This document shows, in pieces, positions 35,912-47,463 of a DNA stretch of 64,000 bases (positions are counted from its first letter, which is position 1; every line of letters begins with the position of its first letter). The DNA lies in NCBI GenBank assembly GCA_016808115.1, contig JAEQBH010002348.1:310001-374000 (forward strand), written 5' to 3'. The translations under genes and the position numbers were made by a program. Source of the stretch: Tetrastigma voinierianum. Its lineage: Eukaryota > Streptophyta > Magnoliopsida > Vitales > Vitaceae. The notes beneath the pieces were generated by a model, which saw only the letters and a list, made by a program, of their open reading frames with translations, ran no database searches and had not been told where the DNA came from.

Positions 35912-37848
35912 TTGAATAAGGTTGGGTTTTTACACTTGTCTTTTCAACTCTATATATACAATCCTCTATTTGAAAATGCTACTCCCAGCAGCATTTTTGA
36001 AACTAGCGAATTGGGTTCAATCCACTCTTCCAATCATCTCTTTGACAAAACACTAACCTTAGAGATTTTGATTAGTCAATTCTCTAAAATTGGTTAAATC
36101 CTCTAATTTTGGCACAAAATGCTCTCCACCAAACAGGAAACACTAACTTTAGAGATTTTGATTAGTCAATTCTCTAAAATTGGTTAAATCCTCTAATTTT
36201 GGCACAAAATGCTCTCCACCAAACAGGGTCATAGTCTCACTTTGGAAACATTTTAATTTCCCAGCACTCTCACAACTGCACACTTTTATTTTGTATGTTA
36301 GTGTGAAAATCATAAAATCACTACAACAACATTATTTAAAAAACGCAAATATGTAGAGAAAATTTTGATTTATATAGAATTTGCCACATATTATATCATA
36401 TCCTGCACATCTAGTATTCATTTTATCTTTTAATAACTGTTTCATTATTATATGTGTTTTCCCCTCCAAGCTGAATATCATAATTGTAATATTAAATTTA
36501 TATAAGTTATAATCATTTATAAATTTATGTTAGTTTGAATTTCAATGTCTCTAGTTTAACTTTCTAGTATCCTTTCAAAAAAAAAAAAAAGTTTTAACTT
36601 TCTAGTGACTAATATAAATAAAAGATTTGCTGTGAAAAGTTCCTTAATTGTATTCACCAATATTATTATTATTATTTTGATACCTATTCCTTGAATTACA
36701 AAGTTGTAGTAATCCTTTCTCGTAAAGACTCGAACACGATTCTTTCTTATATCCCGCGTGATCCTTTAACCAATAAATCAGGCCAGATGACGTAGTCATC
36801 ATTATTAATTTAATTAACTTTTTTCGGCTAAATCTTTATTTGTTAATTACTGGAAAGTTAATTGTGGTACAATGAGTTTCCAATACACATAAGAGAACAA
36901 CAAAGTTAATAATCATTATCTTTCCATTATGAATCCTCTTATATTTAAATTAAAAATTAAAAATTGGGTCCTATTGACCTTATTGGGGGAGCCGATAACA
37001 TATTCACCCTCAATATTCTATAATAAAATGTTTTGAAAAAACTTCTAATCAGCTACTAATCAGAGCTAAATAGCTCTTGACGAAAAAAAAGCTATATATT
37101 ATAGCTTTTTCTAAAAACACTCTTATTAAAATATCAAATTTATTTATATTTATCACTCTCTCCATATTTACTAAACGACAGTCCAATGTCTTAAAAAATT
37201 CAAGAAAATAATATTTTAATTATTTTAAATTCTTAAATAGTTCAAGAAAATAATATTTTAAATAATTAACTACTCTCATTACTTATTAAAATTCTAAATA
37301 AATTGAATATCTTTCTCCCTGATTTTATTAGAAAAACTTTATCATTATAATTTTTATTTAAATTTTGAATATAAGGAATACTAAAAATTATGAGGTATTT
37401 TAGGCTTTATTAGGATAGCTAAAAATTTTAATTTTATTATTAATTGAAATCCCAATGTAAATATTTTATTTTATCATAAATGGATTTTTTTACTATTTTA
37501 TACAGATTGATGAAATAAAATAAATATTATTTTAATAAATTTGATATTCATGTAAATATTCATGTCTAAATATTTATTCATGTAATAAATATTCTTTACT
37601 ATTTCATCTAAAATCATGTGGTATAAACTAAATCAATCACTTGAAATTCCTTTAAAAAAAATCAATCACTAGAAATAAAACTTTAGAACCTAAGGTAATG
37701 TTTTCTTTTTCTAAAATTTTGGTCTCTTTTTCTATTTATACCTCCATTATTCTTATATTACTCTGTCATGTCTATATAAGTAAATTAACCTTCAATTAAC
37801 TACTTCTAATCAGTTATTTTATCAAGCAGTAATTAATTATCAACTATA
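35912..37848. other. AT-rich intergenic DNA
   Basis: No gene supported. Holds a 90-bp tandem duplication (36048-36227), poly-A/T runs and short duplicated words (AAGAAAATAATATTTTAA near 37200-37260). It ends in CTATA, the target site of copia element J. Confidence 0.5.
36048..36227 (+). repeat. 90-bp near-perfect tandem duplication
   Basis: Units 36048-36137 and 36138-36227 differ at one position that I can see (ACCTT versus ACTTT). The unit ends CTCTCCACCAAACAGG, a terminus reminiscent of hAT-like MITE ends, but no matching inverted repeat was identified. Confidence 0.92.
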
Positions 37849-38318
37849 TGTTGGATTATTTAATCCATTAGTGGGCTTATATGTAACTATTATGTGTTGT
37901 TCATCCAAATAATATTTTAAGCCTTTATTTTAAGCTGATCATTTTATTTCATAGGTTTTACGCATCAAGTGTTAAGATGTGGTCCTCAACACGCGTGAGA
38001 CATTTTGTTTTTCTGCTTTGCTGACGGCCAAAACAAAAACAATACAGAAGGGACGCCAAGGCACTACTCCCAATGATGTAAGGGGCCCGGTCCCCAAATT
38101 CAACAACGGTTCCTTCTTCTGTAATCACCCATTCATTCAGAAAGACAAGAGAGATAATGAGGAAACTCTAGACCAGACTTCCAGCTAAACCAATATCGGC
38201 TGGATTTAGTTCAATTACTCCAATGGATTCAGGTATGCTTTTAATTATAAATGTTTATAATTCTTAATGATTAGGCATTGTTGATCTTAAGGTTTGATCA
38301 GTTTTTAACTTTTCTACA
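37849..38318 (+). repeat. Element J 5' LTR
   Basis: 470 bp. The first 90 bp and last 95 bp are nearly the same as the 3' LTR, whereas the middle (about 37975-38170) differs at many positions and indels. Confidence 0.93.
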
Positions 38319-39975
38319 AGTGGTATGTTTTGATTATTAGGAATTATGTAAGGTTTCTGGTTTTGTGATCTTCTTCAGGATTCTAGGGTTTAACAGAGTG
38401 ATGATATTCACTGTAAAGTTTCAGTTTGATTTGTATATTTGCAAATCATCAAGTTTAAAAAAATAAAAAAAATAGTCTTATTTTGTATTGCAATGATCCA
38501 GAATTTACATGATCCAGGGGTTTGTAATAAATCGTATATAAAAACTTAATATACAGAAAAGTTACAGAATTTACAGAATTTACATAGGCTTTTTAATCGT
38601 AATATACATGATTATGGAGTCTTATTTAATCAGAATTTATATACTGTAATATACATGTATTGCAAATCGTCAATACATGAGCATACGCGTTCTGGAACAT
38701 GATTTATATATACATGATTTTTCATTCTGGAGCATACGCGTCAATACAATATATATAATGTTTCTTTTCCAAACACCACTATTTTCTTGCAGATGCTTAA
38801 CACAACAGAAATCTGAAACCAATCATACCCAAAAAAAAAAAAAAAAAAAAATTTTGGTACCACTATGCAGATCCGGGAAAATTGATTTTTCGTTCTAGTC
38901 TTTTTTTAGCCGTGTTTGCTGCATATCCGGGAAAATTGATTTTTCGTTCTGGTCTTTTTTTTTTAGCCGTGTTTTCTGCAACGTAAAAATGGTGTCTGGA
39001 AAATGATTTTCAAGGTGATAACGGTTCTGGTTTAAAATACCGTTTCTGGAAAATGGTGTCTGGAGAATGGGTTATACTTTTAATTCCAATCATGCAGTTT
39101 TAATTAAATTATACTTCTAAGTATAAAACTGGTATATGAAGTTTAAAATGGTCATGAATTTCAATCATGCTCTAGACATGCACCATAATAGTTTTAATTC
39201 GTTATATGAATGGATCTAATATCACGATGTTACTTCGGTGTGTTTGGATCAAAAACACTAACTCACAATTTCGTGATGTGCCCTATATTGATATTAGAAT
39301 TTTGAAGTCCTTTGGTTAATTATTAAATATTGCAATCATAAGTGGTTGTGATGCATACTGGATAATTGACAACAGAACTAAAAAAATATATATATATGCT
39401 AGGACTTCATGATTCTAAAACATTTATGGTTGAATTTTCGTCTTATGTGCCCATTTTGTTTGGATTCAGAGAACTCTTAAAATGGGGAATAAAGTAAGTG
39501 TTTTAATATTTTATGTTGTTCCTCTAAATTACATACACATATATAAACATTTCGTGTAATTTTAAATTCAAATCTGTGTATATTTATACATTCTCGACTT
39601 GAATTAATTATAGCAACATGTCACCAAAGTGACCTCTCAGGAAAGTTAATTTGATTCAAAATGTAGACAGAAGGTAGTATGAGTCATGAATATTAATTGA
39701 CCTAAAGGTGCTACATTATTTGACCAATTTACATATACACCTGGTGGGATAATACAGATGTAATGATTTATTTTGAGATAGTGAATGATGAATATACCCA
39801 AATGAATATTCATTATTTGACAGTAGTTATCGTTGTTTGATTTACTACAATTAAGACATCAATTACTAGTTAATGTTTTGTCCAAAGACAAGACATTAAT
39901 GGAGTGCTTGACATCTTGGAATGGGATTTTTACTTGCATTTGAATTTATTATTTTGATTTGGTTTTGGAACTTAT
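38319..39975 (+). other. Element J leader region
   Basis: A long untranslated leader of about 1.65 kb before gag. It holds a poly-A run (about 38831-38850), a 54-bp tandem duplication (38871-38980) and two copies of GAGCATACGCGT (about 38679 and 38732). Something of this length may include an undetected small insertion. Confidence 0.6.
38871..38980 (+). repeat. 54-bp tandem duplication in the J leader
   Basis: ATCCGGGAAAATTGATTTTT starts at 38871 and again at 38925. The copies differ mainly in the length of a T run. Confidence 0.9.
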
Positions 39976-40760
39976 GTGAGCATGCTTATTTTGCTTTTAT
40001 TCTCTACTCAAACTTCTTGCAAATGCCGCAAATCTATCTCGCTTCAAGTTAATGGTATTCCCATGCTCAATGGGAGCAATTTCAAGATTTGGAAAGAGAA
40101 CGTAGAAATTGTTCTCTTGCTGTATGGAATTGCACCTAGCACAAGAGTGGAACGCCTAATTTCTACTCCAAACCTCAATGAGGCTAATATCAGAAGTGGG
40201 AACGATCCAATCCGCTGAAGTCTATCGTTTATGAAACGCCACCCATAAGCGTCGTGGCTCTATCAATGAGATGACTGCTTACGAAATTTCTTCTCTTGAT
40301 ATAGAGTAAGTCTATGAAATGAAAAGGCGTAAACAAGTACTTCTTAAGAAAACTGCTGGCATGAAATACACTAAACAAGGAGAACATAAGGGAGTACATA
40401 ATGGAAATGTCTAACATTGGGTTTAAAACTAAAAGCACTTAAGTTACACTGTCTGATACTGCCACATTTAGTTCTTTATATCTCTTCCCCGCACACCACA
40501 AGCCATTGTGAGTTATAATACTCGTAAAGATAAAATGGACTTTAAATGAGCTTATTTCTCATCAGGTGCAAGAAGAGTGAAAGATAAAGAAGGATAAGAT
40601 GTAGTGCCTATTTAGCATTAACTTCTCGTAAGAAAATAAGAGAGCTAAAGACTCTAAGAAAGACACTGCAGAAGGTATATCCAAGCAGAAGAAGGAAAGA
40701 CGCAAGATAAGGGAAGTCACTGGCTACTCAGTGTCGCCACTTCAAGAAAGAGTGTCCTAA
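39976..40760 (+). pseudogene. Copia gag (element J)
   Basis: Frame 39976-40218 includes MLNGSNFKIWKENVEIVL, the conserved N-terminal segment of plant copia gag. Later frames continue it, and a decayed zinc knuckle is seen near 40730-40765 (C-R-H-F-K-K-E-C-P-K-Y). Frame changes are frequent from 40220 on. Confidence 0.75.
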
Positions 40761-41760
40761 ATATGTCAAGCCGCTGCGATAAGAAAGGTACTCTTCTCAC
40801 CTAGCCTGCTCGCTACCTAACTCGTACCTAAATATACTTGGTGGGTAGATTCCGTGCTACTACTCACATAAGTATTTCCTTATTGTGGTTGGCGCTGAGC
40901 CGACCGCCAAATGATTCTCGAAGATTCATCTATGCAAGGGATGCAAACGGCAAAGTAGAGGCAATAGATATTTGCGTTAAAACGCGTTTGTTCGATCAAT
41001 GAACTATTGTTCGTCTTGCATCAATCGATCATCGGATGATTCGATATTGTTCATTCGAAATTCGGAATTTGGTCTTTCTTTTAAATTCAAATGTACTGGT
41101 ACTAAATTCTTTATCCGCGCATGACAACCTTTATTTGCTGGAAACTATCGCTTCATTAATGAAACCTTACTACAAGCATACGCGGTACAAAACGTAAAAT
41201 TAACTGATAAGGATTCTCAGAATGTTATGGCACAAGCGATTAGGGCCATATCTAAACAGAGAATTCAGCGTTTCTGCGGTCGTATGACATTCTCATTCAC
41301 TGATATGACTGATTCTTCAAGTTCGCATTGAGCGCATTAAAGGGAAACAAATGTAGAAAAGAAACAGGGTGCTAATAGATGCAATAGATATGTCTTAGAA
41401 CTAATTCATACCGAGTATATGCGACTCATTCCCCATATAGCTTCTTGAATGGTCAACTAGATTATTACGCTCATCGATGACTCGCTCAAGGTATGGGTAC
41501 ATGTATTTGATTCATGAGAAGTCTCAAGTTTAGACGTGTTCAAGACTTTAAAGCCGGGTTGAACTCCAACTCGCAAGAAGATTAAAGCCGCCAACCGGAC
41601 GTGGTGGTGAGTAATTATGGTGTATATGATGGCTCAGAGAACAACGCTTAGACCTTTCGCTATCTCCTAAAGGAATGTGGGATCGGCCCCAAGAATACAC
41701 AATGCCGTAAGCCTAAGATGAAATGGTGGCCAGCAGAGACGAAATCAAACACTTCAGGAC
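40761..41760 (+). pseudogene. Copia protease / integrase N-terminal region, strongly scrambled (element J)
   Basis: By position this should encode protease and the integrase zinc finger and first catalytic Asp. Only fragments can be read, such as YLIHEKSQV (about 41497) and RGGE-like and ECGI-like traces (about 41597-41680). CG dinucleotides are unusually common, and many short deletions are implied relative to the expected copia pattern. Confidence 0.55.
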
Positions 41761-42110
41761 ATGGTGAGAAGTATGATTAGTCATTCTTCTTTACTTGAAT
41801 CGCTTTGGGGAGAAGCACTTAAGACTGCAGTGTACATTCTTAACAGGGTACCAAGTAAAGCAGTAGCTAAAACCCCTTATGAGTTGTGGACTGGAAAGAA
41901 GCCTAGCATTAGGCACTTACATGTTTGGGGTTGTCCAGCTCAGGCACGGCCTTATAGGCCAAATGAAAAGAAATTGGACGAAAGAACAGTTAGCTGCTAC
42001 TTTGTTGGTTATGCTGAACGCTCTCGGGGCTTTAAATTTTATAATCCCACTTTTAGATCATTTTTTGAGACTGGAAATGCAAGACTTTCGAGTATGTCGT
42101 AGCTCTGAGG
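41761..42110 (+). pseudogene. Copia integrase C-terminal core (element J)
   Basis: Frame 41761-42102 reads MVRSMISHSSLLESLWGEAL, then AVYILNRVPSKAV and TPYELWTGKKPSI, followed by HVWGCPAQARPY, all standard copia integrase landmarks after the catalytic Glu. It stops where a stop codon replaces the linker. Confidence 0.88.
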
Positions 42111-42540
42111 AAGATAACGTGAACGCAAGGAGTGTTGTTCAGGTTAAGAGAACAATCAGATCAAGTTCTCATACCGGTGTTGTTTTTTATCTTAATATCG
42201 CTTCGACAATTTCAAGCTATTTTACCTAACATTGTTCAAGATGTTATGGTACAAGACAACAATGGAGTTCTTCCAGCACAAAACAACATTGATCAAGTTA
42301 TTTTACCCGATATTGTTCAAGATGATGCTTCCGCACAAGACAACAATGAAGTTCTTCCTCAAGAACCTATAGTACAAACTCAACAACCTCAAGAAGTGCC
42401 ATTAAGGAGATCCACAAGAGAAAGGAGAAGTGCGATTTCGGATGATTATATCGTATTTCTTCAAGAACATGAGGTTGATGTAATCTTAGCGTAAGATGGA
42501 CCCAACTGTTCTCAAGAAGTTTTTACAAAGTTCTAATTCT
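42111..42540 (+). pseudogene. Copia integrase-RT linker (element J)
   Basis: Glu/Gln/Asn-rich repeats (NNEVLPQEP, IVQTQQPQEVPLRRSTRERR), the usual acidic linker ahead of copia reverse transcriptase. It includes a short internal duplication of ILPDIVQDD-type segments. Confidence 0.75.
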
Positions 42541-43151
42541 CACAAGTGGATTGATGCTTAGTTAAAGGATGAGATGAAATCCATGGAAGACAACGAAGCT
42601 GGGGATCTTATTGAATTGCCTAAAGGATCAAAACCTATTGGTTGTAAATGATATTCAAAACCAAGAGGGATTCAAATGGCAATGTCAAAGATATAAAGCT
42701 CGCTAGGTCGCAGCGGTTTCACCTAAAGGGAAGGCATGTAATTATAAGGAACTTCTTCCGCTTCAAAAGATTCCTTTGGAACTATAAATGACTTCGCGCC
42801 ATTTCGATTTAATACATCGAATGATGTGTTATTCAGATTTCAATGGTAACATTGACGAAACTATTTATATGGTACAACCAGAAAACTTTGTATCTGGAGA
42901 TCCAAAGTCGATGGTTTGTAAATTAAAGAAAATCCATCTATGGTCTCAAACAGTTTCTCGTGAATGCAGACGCGTTTCATCAGTTATTACCCAATGGTTT
43001 TTGAGGTAAATTTGGTTGAAGATTGTGTATATCATAAGTTCTGGGAGTAAATTTATCTTCCCGATTTATATGTCGATGATATTCTACTCGCTAGCAGTGG
43101 ACATAGGTTTATCAAGATGAAACTAAGAAATTTCTCTCAAAGAATTTTGAG
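42541..43151 (+). pseudogene. Copia reverse transcriptase (element J)
   Basis: Fragments in different frames: KSMEDNEAGDLIELP (about 42576), then GNIDETIYMVQPENFVSGDPK (readable as DETIYMVQPENFV), and the catalytic LYVDDILLAS with intact YVDD at 43069-43080. Part of the fingers domain is missing near 42700-42780. Confidence 0.85.
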
Positions 43152-43980
43152 ATGAAAGATCTTGGGAATGCCTTTTTTGTATTAGGTATACAAATACTAC
43201 GAGATCGCTCTCAAGGTATTCTTCGGTTATCACAAAAGAGCTATATCGAAAAGGTGTTGAATAGATTCGGCATGAAGGATTGTTCATCGGGAGATACGCC
43301 CGTAGCTAAAGGAGACAAGTTTAGTCTCACTCAGTGCCTTAAAAATAATCTTGAAATTGAGGAAATGAAAAAGATTCCTTACGCATCGGCCGTGGGGAGT
43401 CTTATGTATGCTCAAGTATGTACGCGTCCAGATATTGCATTCATAGTTGGCATGTTGGGCAGATATATGAGTAACCCTGGAGTTGACCATTGGAAAGCAG
43501 CCAAACGGGTCATGCGATACTTAAAGAGAACAAAAGATTTTATGCTCACGTATCGGAGATCAGATAGTTTAGAGATCTTTGGGTATTCTGATTCCGATTT
43601 TGCTGGATGTCAAGATAGCAAACGATCCACATCAGGTTATGTTTTCATGCTAGCTGGAGGAGTTATATCTTGGAGGAGTGCCAAACATACACTTATAGCT
43701 TCCTCAACTATGGCAGCAGAGTTTATAGCTGTTGCGAGGCCTAACCATGGGATATGGTCGCAAACTTTGTCACCGGCCGCTGCGGTGGTGAAAGGGATTG
43801 AGACCATTAAAGTTATATCGCGACAATAACTCAAAGAAGAGCAGGTTCTTAACAACAATGTAGTTTCAAAATCGGGCGCTATTACTGACACATCAAGTTT
43901 CGTTGTTAAAGAAAGAGTTCGCACGGCCATTGCCTATAGAGCACATTGGTACAAACTCTATGATCAAGCCGATTCTTACT
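43152..43980 (+). pseudogene. Copia RT C-terminus and RNase H (element J)
   Basis: The longest clean frame in the element (43152-43829): MKDLGNAFFVLGIQILRDRS, VGSLMYAQVCTRPDIAF, then RNase H landmarks YSDSDFAGCQDSKRSTSGYVF and ASSTMAAEFIA. After 43829 the end continues in other frames. RNase H would remove the RNA template during cDNA synthesis. Confidence 0.9.
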
Positions 43981-44474
43981 AAAGGATTGCCACCTGTTGT
44001 TTTTCTATCAAGATACTAATAGTAATGGTACATAATGTACAGATATTCGGGGCTTGCTGGAGTTTGTATCAGATGCTTATGTTATAGATATTTTATATTT
44101 CAATAGAATATTTTTTATGTTTTATGTTCACAATTTCGCTTTGCTTTTATTGATAATTCGAACTGATTTGGGTTTGATCTTACTAAAGAATAAAGTTTGA
44201 CCAGTTGGAAATAAAATGTTAAGATCACATTACATGTACTTCCATGCTACACATCCACATTGTGATCTTTGGTCATTCAATCATATCAATACATGTGACC
44301 ATTGATCTGTCTAGTTACGACAAGTGTGACAAAGGCCGCAATGATCCTGTGTTGATACAATCATGGACCGGATTGGTTTCTCGATGCATGCTTTGGGTAA
44401 TAAGGTTTGAGCTCATATGTTTATTCATTGCAATACATAATTATAAGGTTGTACATATAGCCCAAGTGGGAGAT

Positions 44475-44955
44475 TGTTGGATTATTTAATCCATTAGTGG
44501 GCTTATATGTAACTATTATGTGTTGTTCATCCAAATAATATTTTAAGCCTTTATTTTAAGTGATCTATCATTTTTGTATTTATAGGTTTTTATGCATCAA
44601 GGTTAAGATGTCCAATATCAGGTGTATTATTTGTTTTTCTGTTTTGTTGATGGGCCAAAAATAACATTAATAGAGTAGCTTACTTTGCAGAAGCATCACT
44701 TCTAACATAAAAGGGGTCTGGCCTCAAATTCATCACCCGCTTCCTTCTTCGTAATCACTCATTCATCGTGGAAGACGAGAGATACTCGATAAATCCCTCT
44801 CAGATCGGCACAGATTTCGGCGCTTAAAACCAATATTGCTGATGAAGTTCACTCATCTCCAATGGATTCAGGTATGCTTAATTATAAATGTTTATAATTC
44901 TTAATGATTAAGCATTGTTGATCTTAAGGTTTGATCAGTTTTTAACTTTTCTACA
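44475..44955 (+). repeat. Element J 3' LTR
   Basis: 481 bp, bounded by the polypurine tract on the left and CTATA on the right. It matches the 5' LTR well at both ends and poorly in the centre. Confidence 0.93.
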
Positions 44956-46211
44956 CTATATGCTATCAGTTATCCACACTAACTATCAACACCAATTATC
45001 AGTCAAACCAAATAAACCCTTAAAAAAGATCCTTAAAAGTCAAAGAATTTGCTCGTGTATGTATATTGTTTCATTCAATATTTTTAGGTTTTGACTTCAC
45101 CTCGACTCTTATGGCATACAGACATTAAAGCATATATACAAAGGAAATTTAATTAGACATTATGACCCAAAGGGATAGAATTATAACCATCATATATTTG
45201 TTTACTTGAACATTAAAAAATAAATCTTTTTAAAAAAAGAGTAAAGGAAATTAAAAATAAAAAAGTAAAAGAATCAACCATTAATTAATCATATATCAAT
45301 TATCATTTTATTTGGTAATATTGAATGCACCCATATATATATATATATATATAACATCATTAATTATTTGTTCATTTTAGTGGTGATTTTAAACATGTAA
45401 CCATGTAACTTTTCTCTTTTAATTTTTGTTTTTAATATATGAACCTTTAAAATATGAAAATCTTGTTTCTTTATCCTTTCTTTCTTTTATTTTTTATTTT
45501 TTAAAAGAATTACTACATACATGAGCTTTTAAATAGCGAGTATAAAAAGGAAGAGATCTTGTGTTCGGGTTTTAGTAAGGACAAATATATGAGAAACACA
45601 ATAATATCATACAAAATGAATAGCTATAAAAAAAATTATAAACAAAGTTCATCACATTTCTATTTGTACCTCATTGGTTATCATTTAATTGGGTCATTAT
45701 ATATTTATTTTTCATAAAAAATTTAAATATTCTCTTTCCATGCATTTTTAATTAATATTAATATGTCAACTTAGGCAGATTGGGTAGGTTACGAGCTTAA
45801 CCCATGCTATCTCTAACCCAACTTGTTGACAATTCCTATGGTTCCCATGGTTCCACGAATTATAACTAGAAAATTATTTAATAAAATTAGCCTTAAAATA
45901 AATAAATTTAACTGAAAAAGAACAAATACATCCACTGAGTAAAATTTTATTAGTTTTTCTGTATGTATAACCCATAATTAGTTTTAGTTTTTGAAATATG
46001 TGGTTAAAAAACCTTATATAATCCAAATTTTGTAAAACTTTTTCATGTTTTATCTTGAACAATAACTTATTTTAGGTAAAAATGTCTTTTCTTATTTTAT
46101 TAAAAAATATAATAAGGATATTTTTATTAAAATAAGGTTAGAATTTGATAAAGGGATAGATTTCAAAAATTCAATTTTAAAAAGTCTTTTAACCAAATCC
46201 CGTCAGATATT
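44956..46211. other. AT-rich intergenic DNA
   Basis: No coding sequence supported. Includes a TA microsatellite (about 45333-45353). Confidence 0.5.
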
Positions 46212-46396
46212 AACCCACTTGAATGGCGGTCGCTCTCTGAAGGCCGAGGCCCCTGGGTCGAGTCCCTCACACCACCCGCGACTTCTCAAAGGGCCTACCA
46301 AAGGTCTCACTATTAGAGAGTAAGATACACACCGATTGACAATGAGGCAGCTGTGTGTTCACTCCTATTGACCCCTCGTTATCAAAAAAAAAAAAA
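46212..46396 (+). mobile_element. tRNA-derived SINE
   Basis: Non-coding, about 180 bp, with an internal Pol III B-box-like GGTCGAGTCC (46256-46265), a weak A-box-like TGGCGGTCGCTC (about 46224-46235) and a 3' tail ATC followed by 13 A. The body (CTGAAGGCCGAGG, CAAAGGGCCTACCAAAGGTCTC, GACCCCTCGTTATC) is typical of plant SINEs. It would depend on a LINE for movement. Target duplications are not clear. Confidence 0.75.
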
Positions 46397-46737
46397 TCCT
46401 ATGGTATTGTCCACTTGTCAATCCATCCTTCTGTAAGGGTCTACAGTACTAAATGACAAATTTTTCTTATGAAGAACAAAATCAAATAAAACAATAACTG
46501 CGAAATCTATAAAAATTTACCCATACTGCTTAAATTGAAAAAAAAAAGAAAAGAGAGAAGGAAAAGTACTTAGAAACGAATTAATCAACATAAAAAGACA
46601 ACCAAGAAAAACATAAAAATCATATGGGAAAACAAGAAAGGACTGGATATTGTATACAAATGAATGAATTAAAAGGATTAACTGATCAAATTAAGATTTA
46701 AGATTGAATAGATGGAGAAGTCAGACGTTGTCTTTGA

Positions 46738-46964
46738 TCAGTTCTTGTGGGTGGTCTTGTGGTACTTGTCTTTGATCCATTGAAGCCCAACTGAAGATCC
46801 AGCCTTTACCTTCTGCAGCCCTTTTGAAGCCACTACTTTCGTCTTCCCCAGCCCTTCTCCCACCTTCTCACGGAGGCCCTGCCGCCGCCGTTCTTTCCAC
46901 CCTCTTGTGCCGCCGCCTAATAAATAGGTTGACAGAATCCCACCACTGAATATGAGTTCTCCAT
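46738..46964 (-). CDS. Small basic conserved-type protein, apparent 1-nt frameshift
   Basis: On the minus strand an ATG at 46964 gives MENSYSVVG and then shifts out of frame. A second frame carries ILSTYLLGGGTRGWKERRRQ, then LGKTKVVASKGLQKVKAG and ends QWIKDKYHKTTHKN at the TGA at 46738-46740. Adding one base in the G run at about 46943-46946 would join the two into a protein of about 75 residues. The high Lys/Arg content and the clean stop suggest a real small plant protein, but I cannot name its function. A TATA-like TATTAAAAGG lies about 100 bp upstream (47066-47075). It lies 500 bp downstream of NAGLU on the same strand. Either it is a recent pseudogene or the lesion is a homopolymer error. 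Confidence 0.6.
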
Positions 46965-47065
46965 CTTCACACTGTAAAGAATTAAGCTAAGCTTTTCTTC
47001 CCCAAAACAAAATGATCAGAAAGTATGCAGAGAGATATGCAGAGAGATTTTGATGAATTTCAATG

Positions 47066-47075
47066 CCTTTTAATA
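47066..47075 (-). promoter_or_regulatory. TATA-like box of the small basic gene
   Basis: TATTAAAAGG on the minus strand, about 100 bp upstream of the ATG at 46964; spacing fits a plant core promoter. Confidence 0.45.
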
Positions 47076-47463
47076 GGGAAGAGTCCTGGTTTTAAGGGAG
47101 TCAAGGATGGCGCAATTGTCTAATTCAACACGGTTGGAGGGACATCTTACAAATCAAAACATTATTTTTAAATGACCAAAATACCCTTACGCTCTGATTA
47201 GGTATGTGCGTGATTACATCAATGGCAGTTAGCTGTCGCTTTTATCGTTTATAGTTTATACAAAAGGAAAAAGGAAAGGATCGTGAATTGATTTTATCAT
47301 TTAAACGCGTGTCTGCCGTCAGCTTCTGGAATCATCCAGACAGCTATTGACTGTCAAATCCGCACGGCCATGGAAAATCAGAATATAATAACTCGGACGG
47401 AAGAATTTCTTCTCTTTTTCTAAGAACTTTCCTGATCCATCTAGAAGAACATTAGCAAAGCCG

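Larger units (their letters stand above)
37849..44955 (+). mobile_element. Complete copia retrotransposon J
   Basis: A 7107-bp element with LTRs at 37849-38318 and 44475-44955, both starting TGTTGGATTATTTAATCC and ending TTCTACA. Perfect target duplication CTATA at 37844-37848 and 44956-44960. A partial primer site TGGTAT lies at 38321 and a polypurine tract AAGTGGGAGAT at 44464-44474. The internal order is gag, protease/integrase, reverse transcriptase, RNase H, as in Ty1/copia. The coding region is broken by many frameshifts, so it is not autonomous. Confidence 0.95.

Noticed and set aside
45836..46404. TCCTATGGT upstream (about 45836) matching the base run after the SINE poly-A tail, as a target duplication
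   Set aside because: It would make the insert about 555 bp, far longer than the visible SINE body, and the match is short.
46965..46980. A possible splice acceptor (TTTACAG) giving an upstream exon for the small basic gene
   Set aside because: No upstream ATG or exon could be found within reach. A one-base lesion after the ATG at 46964 explains the frames better.
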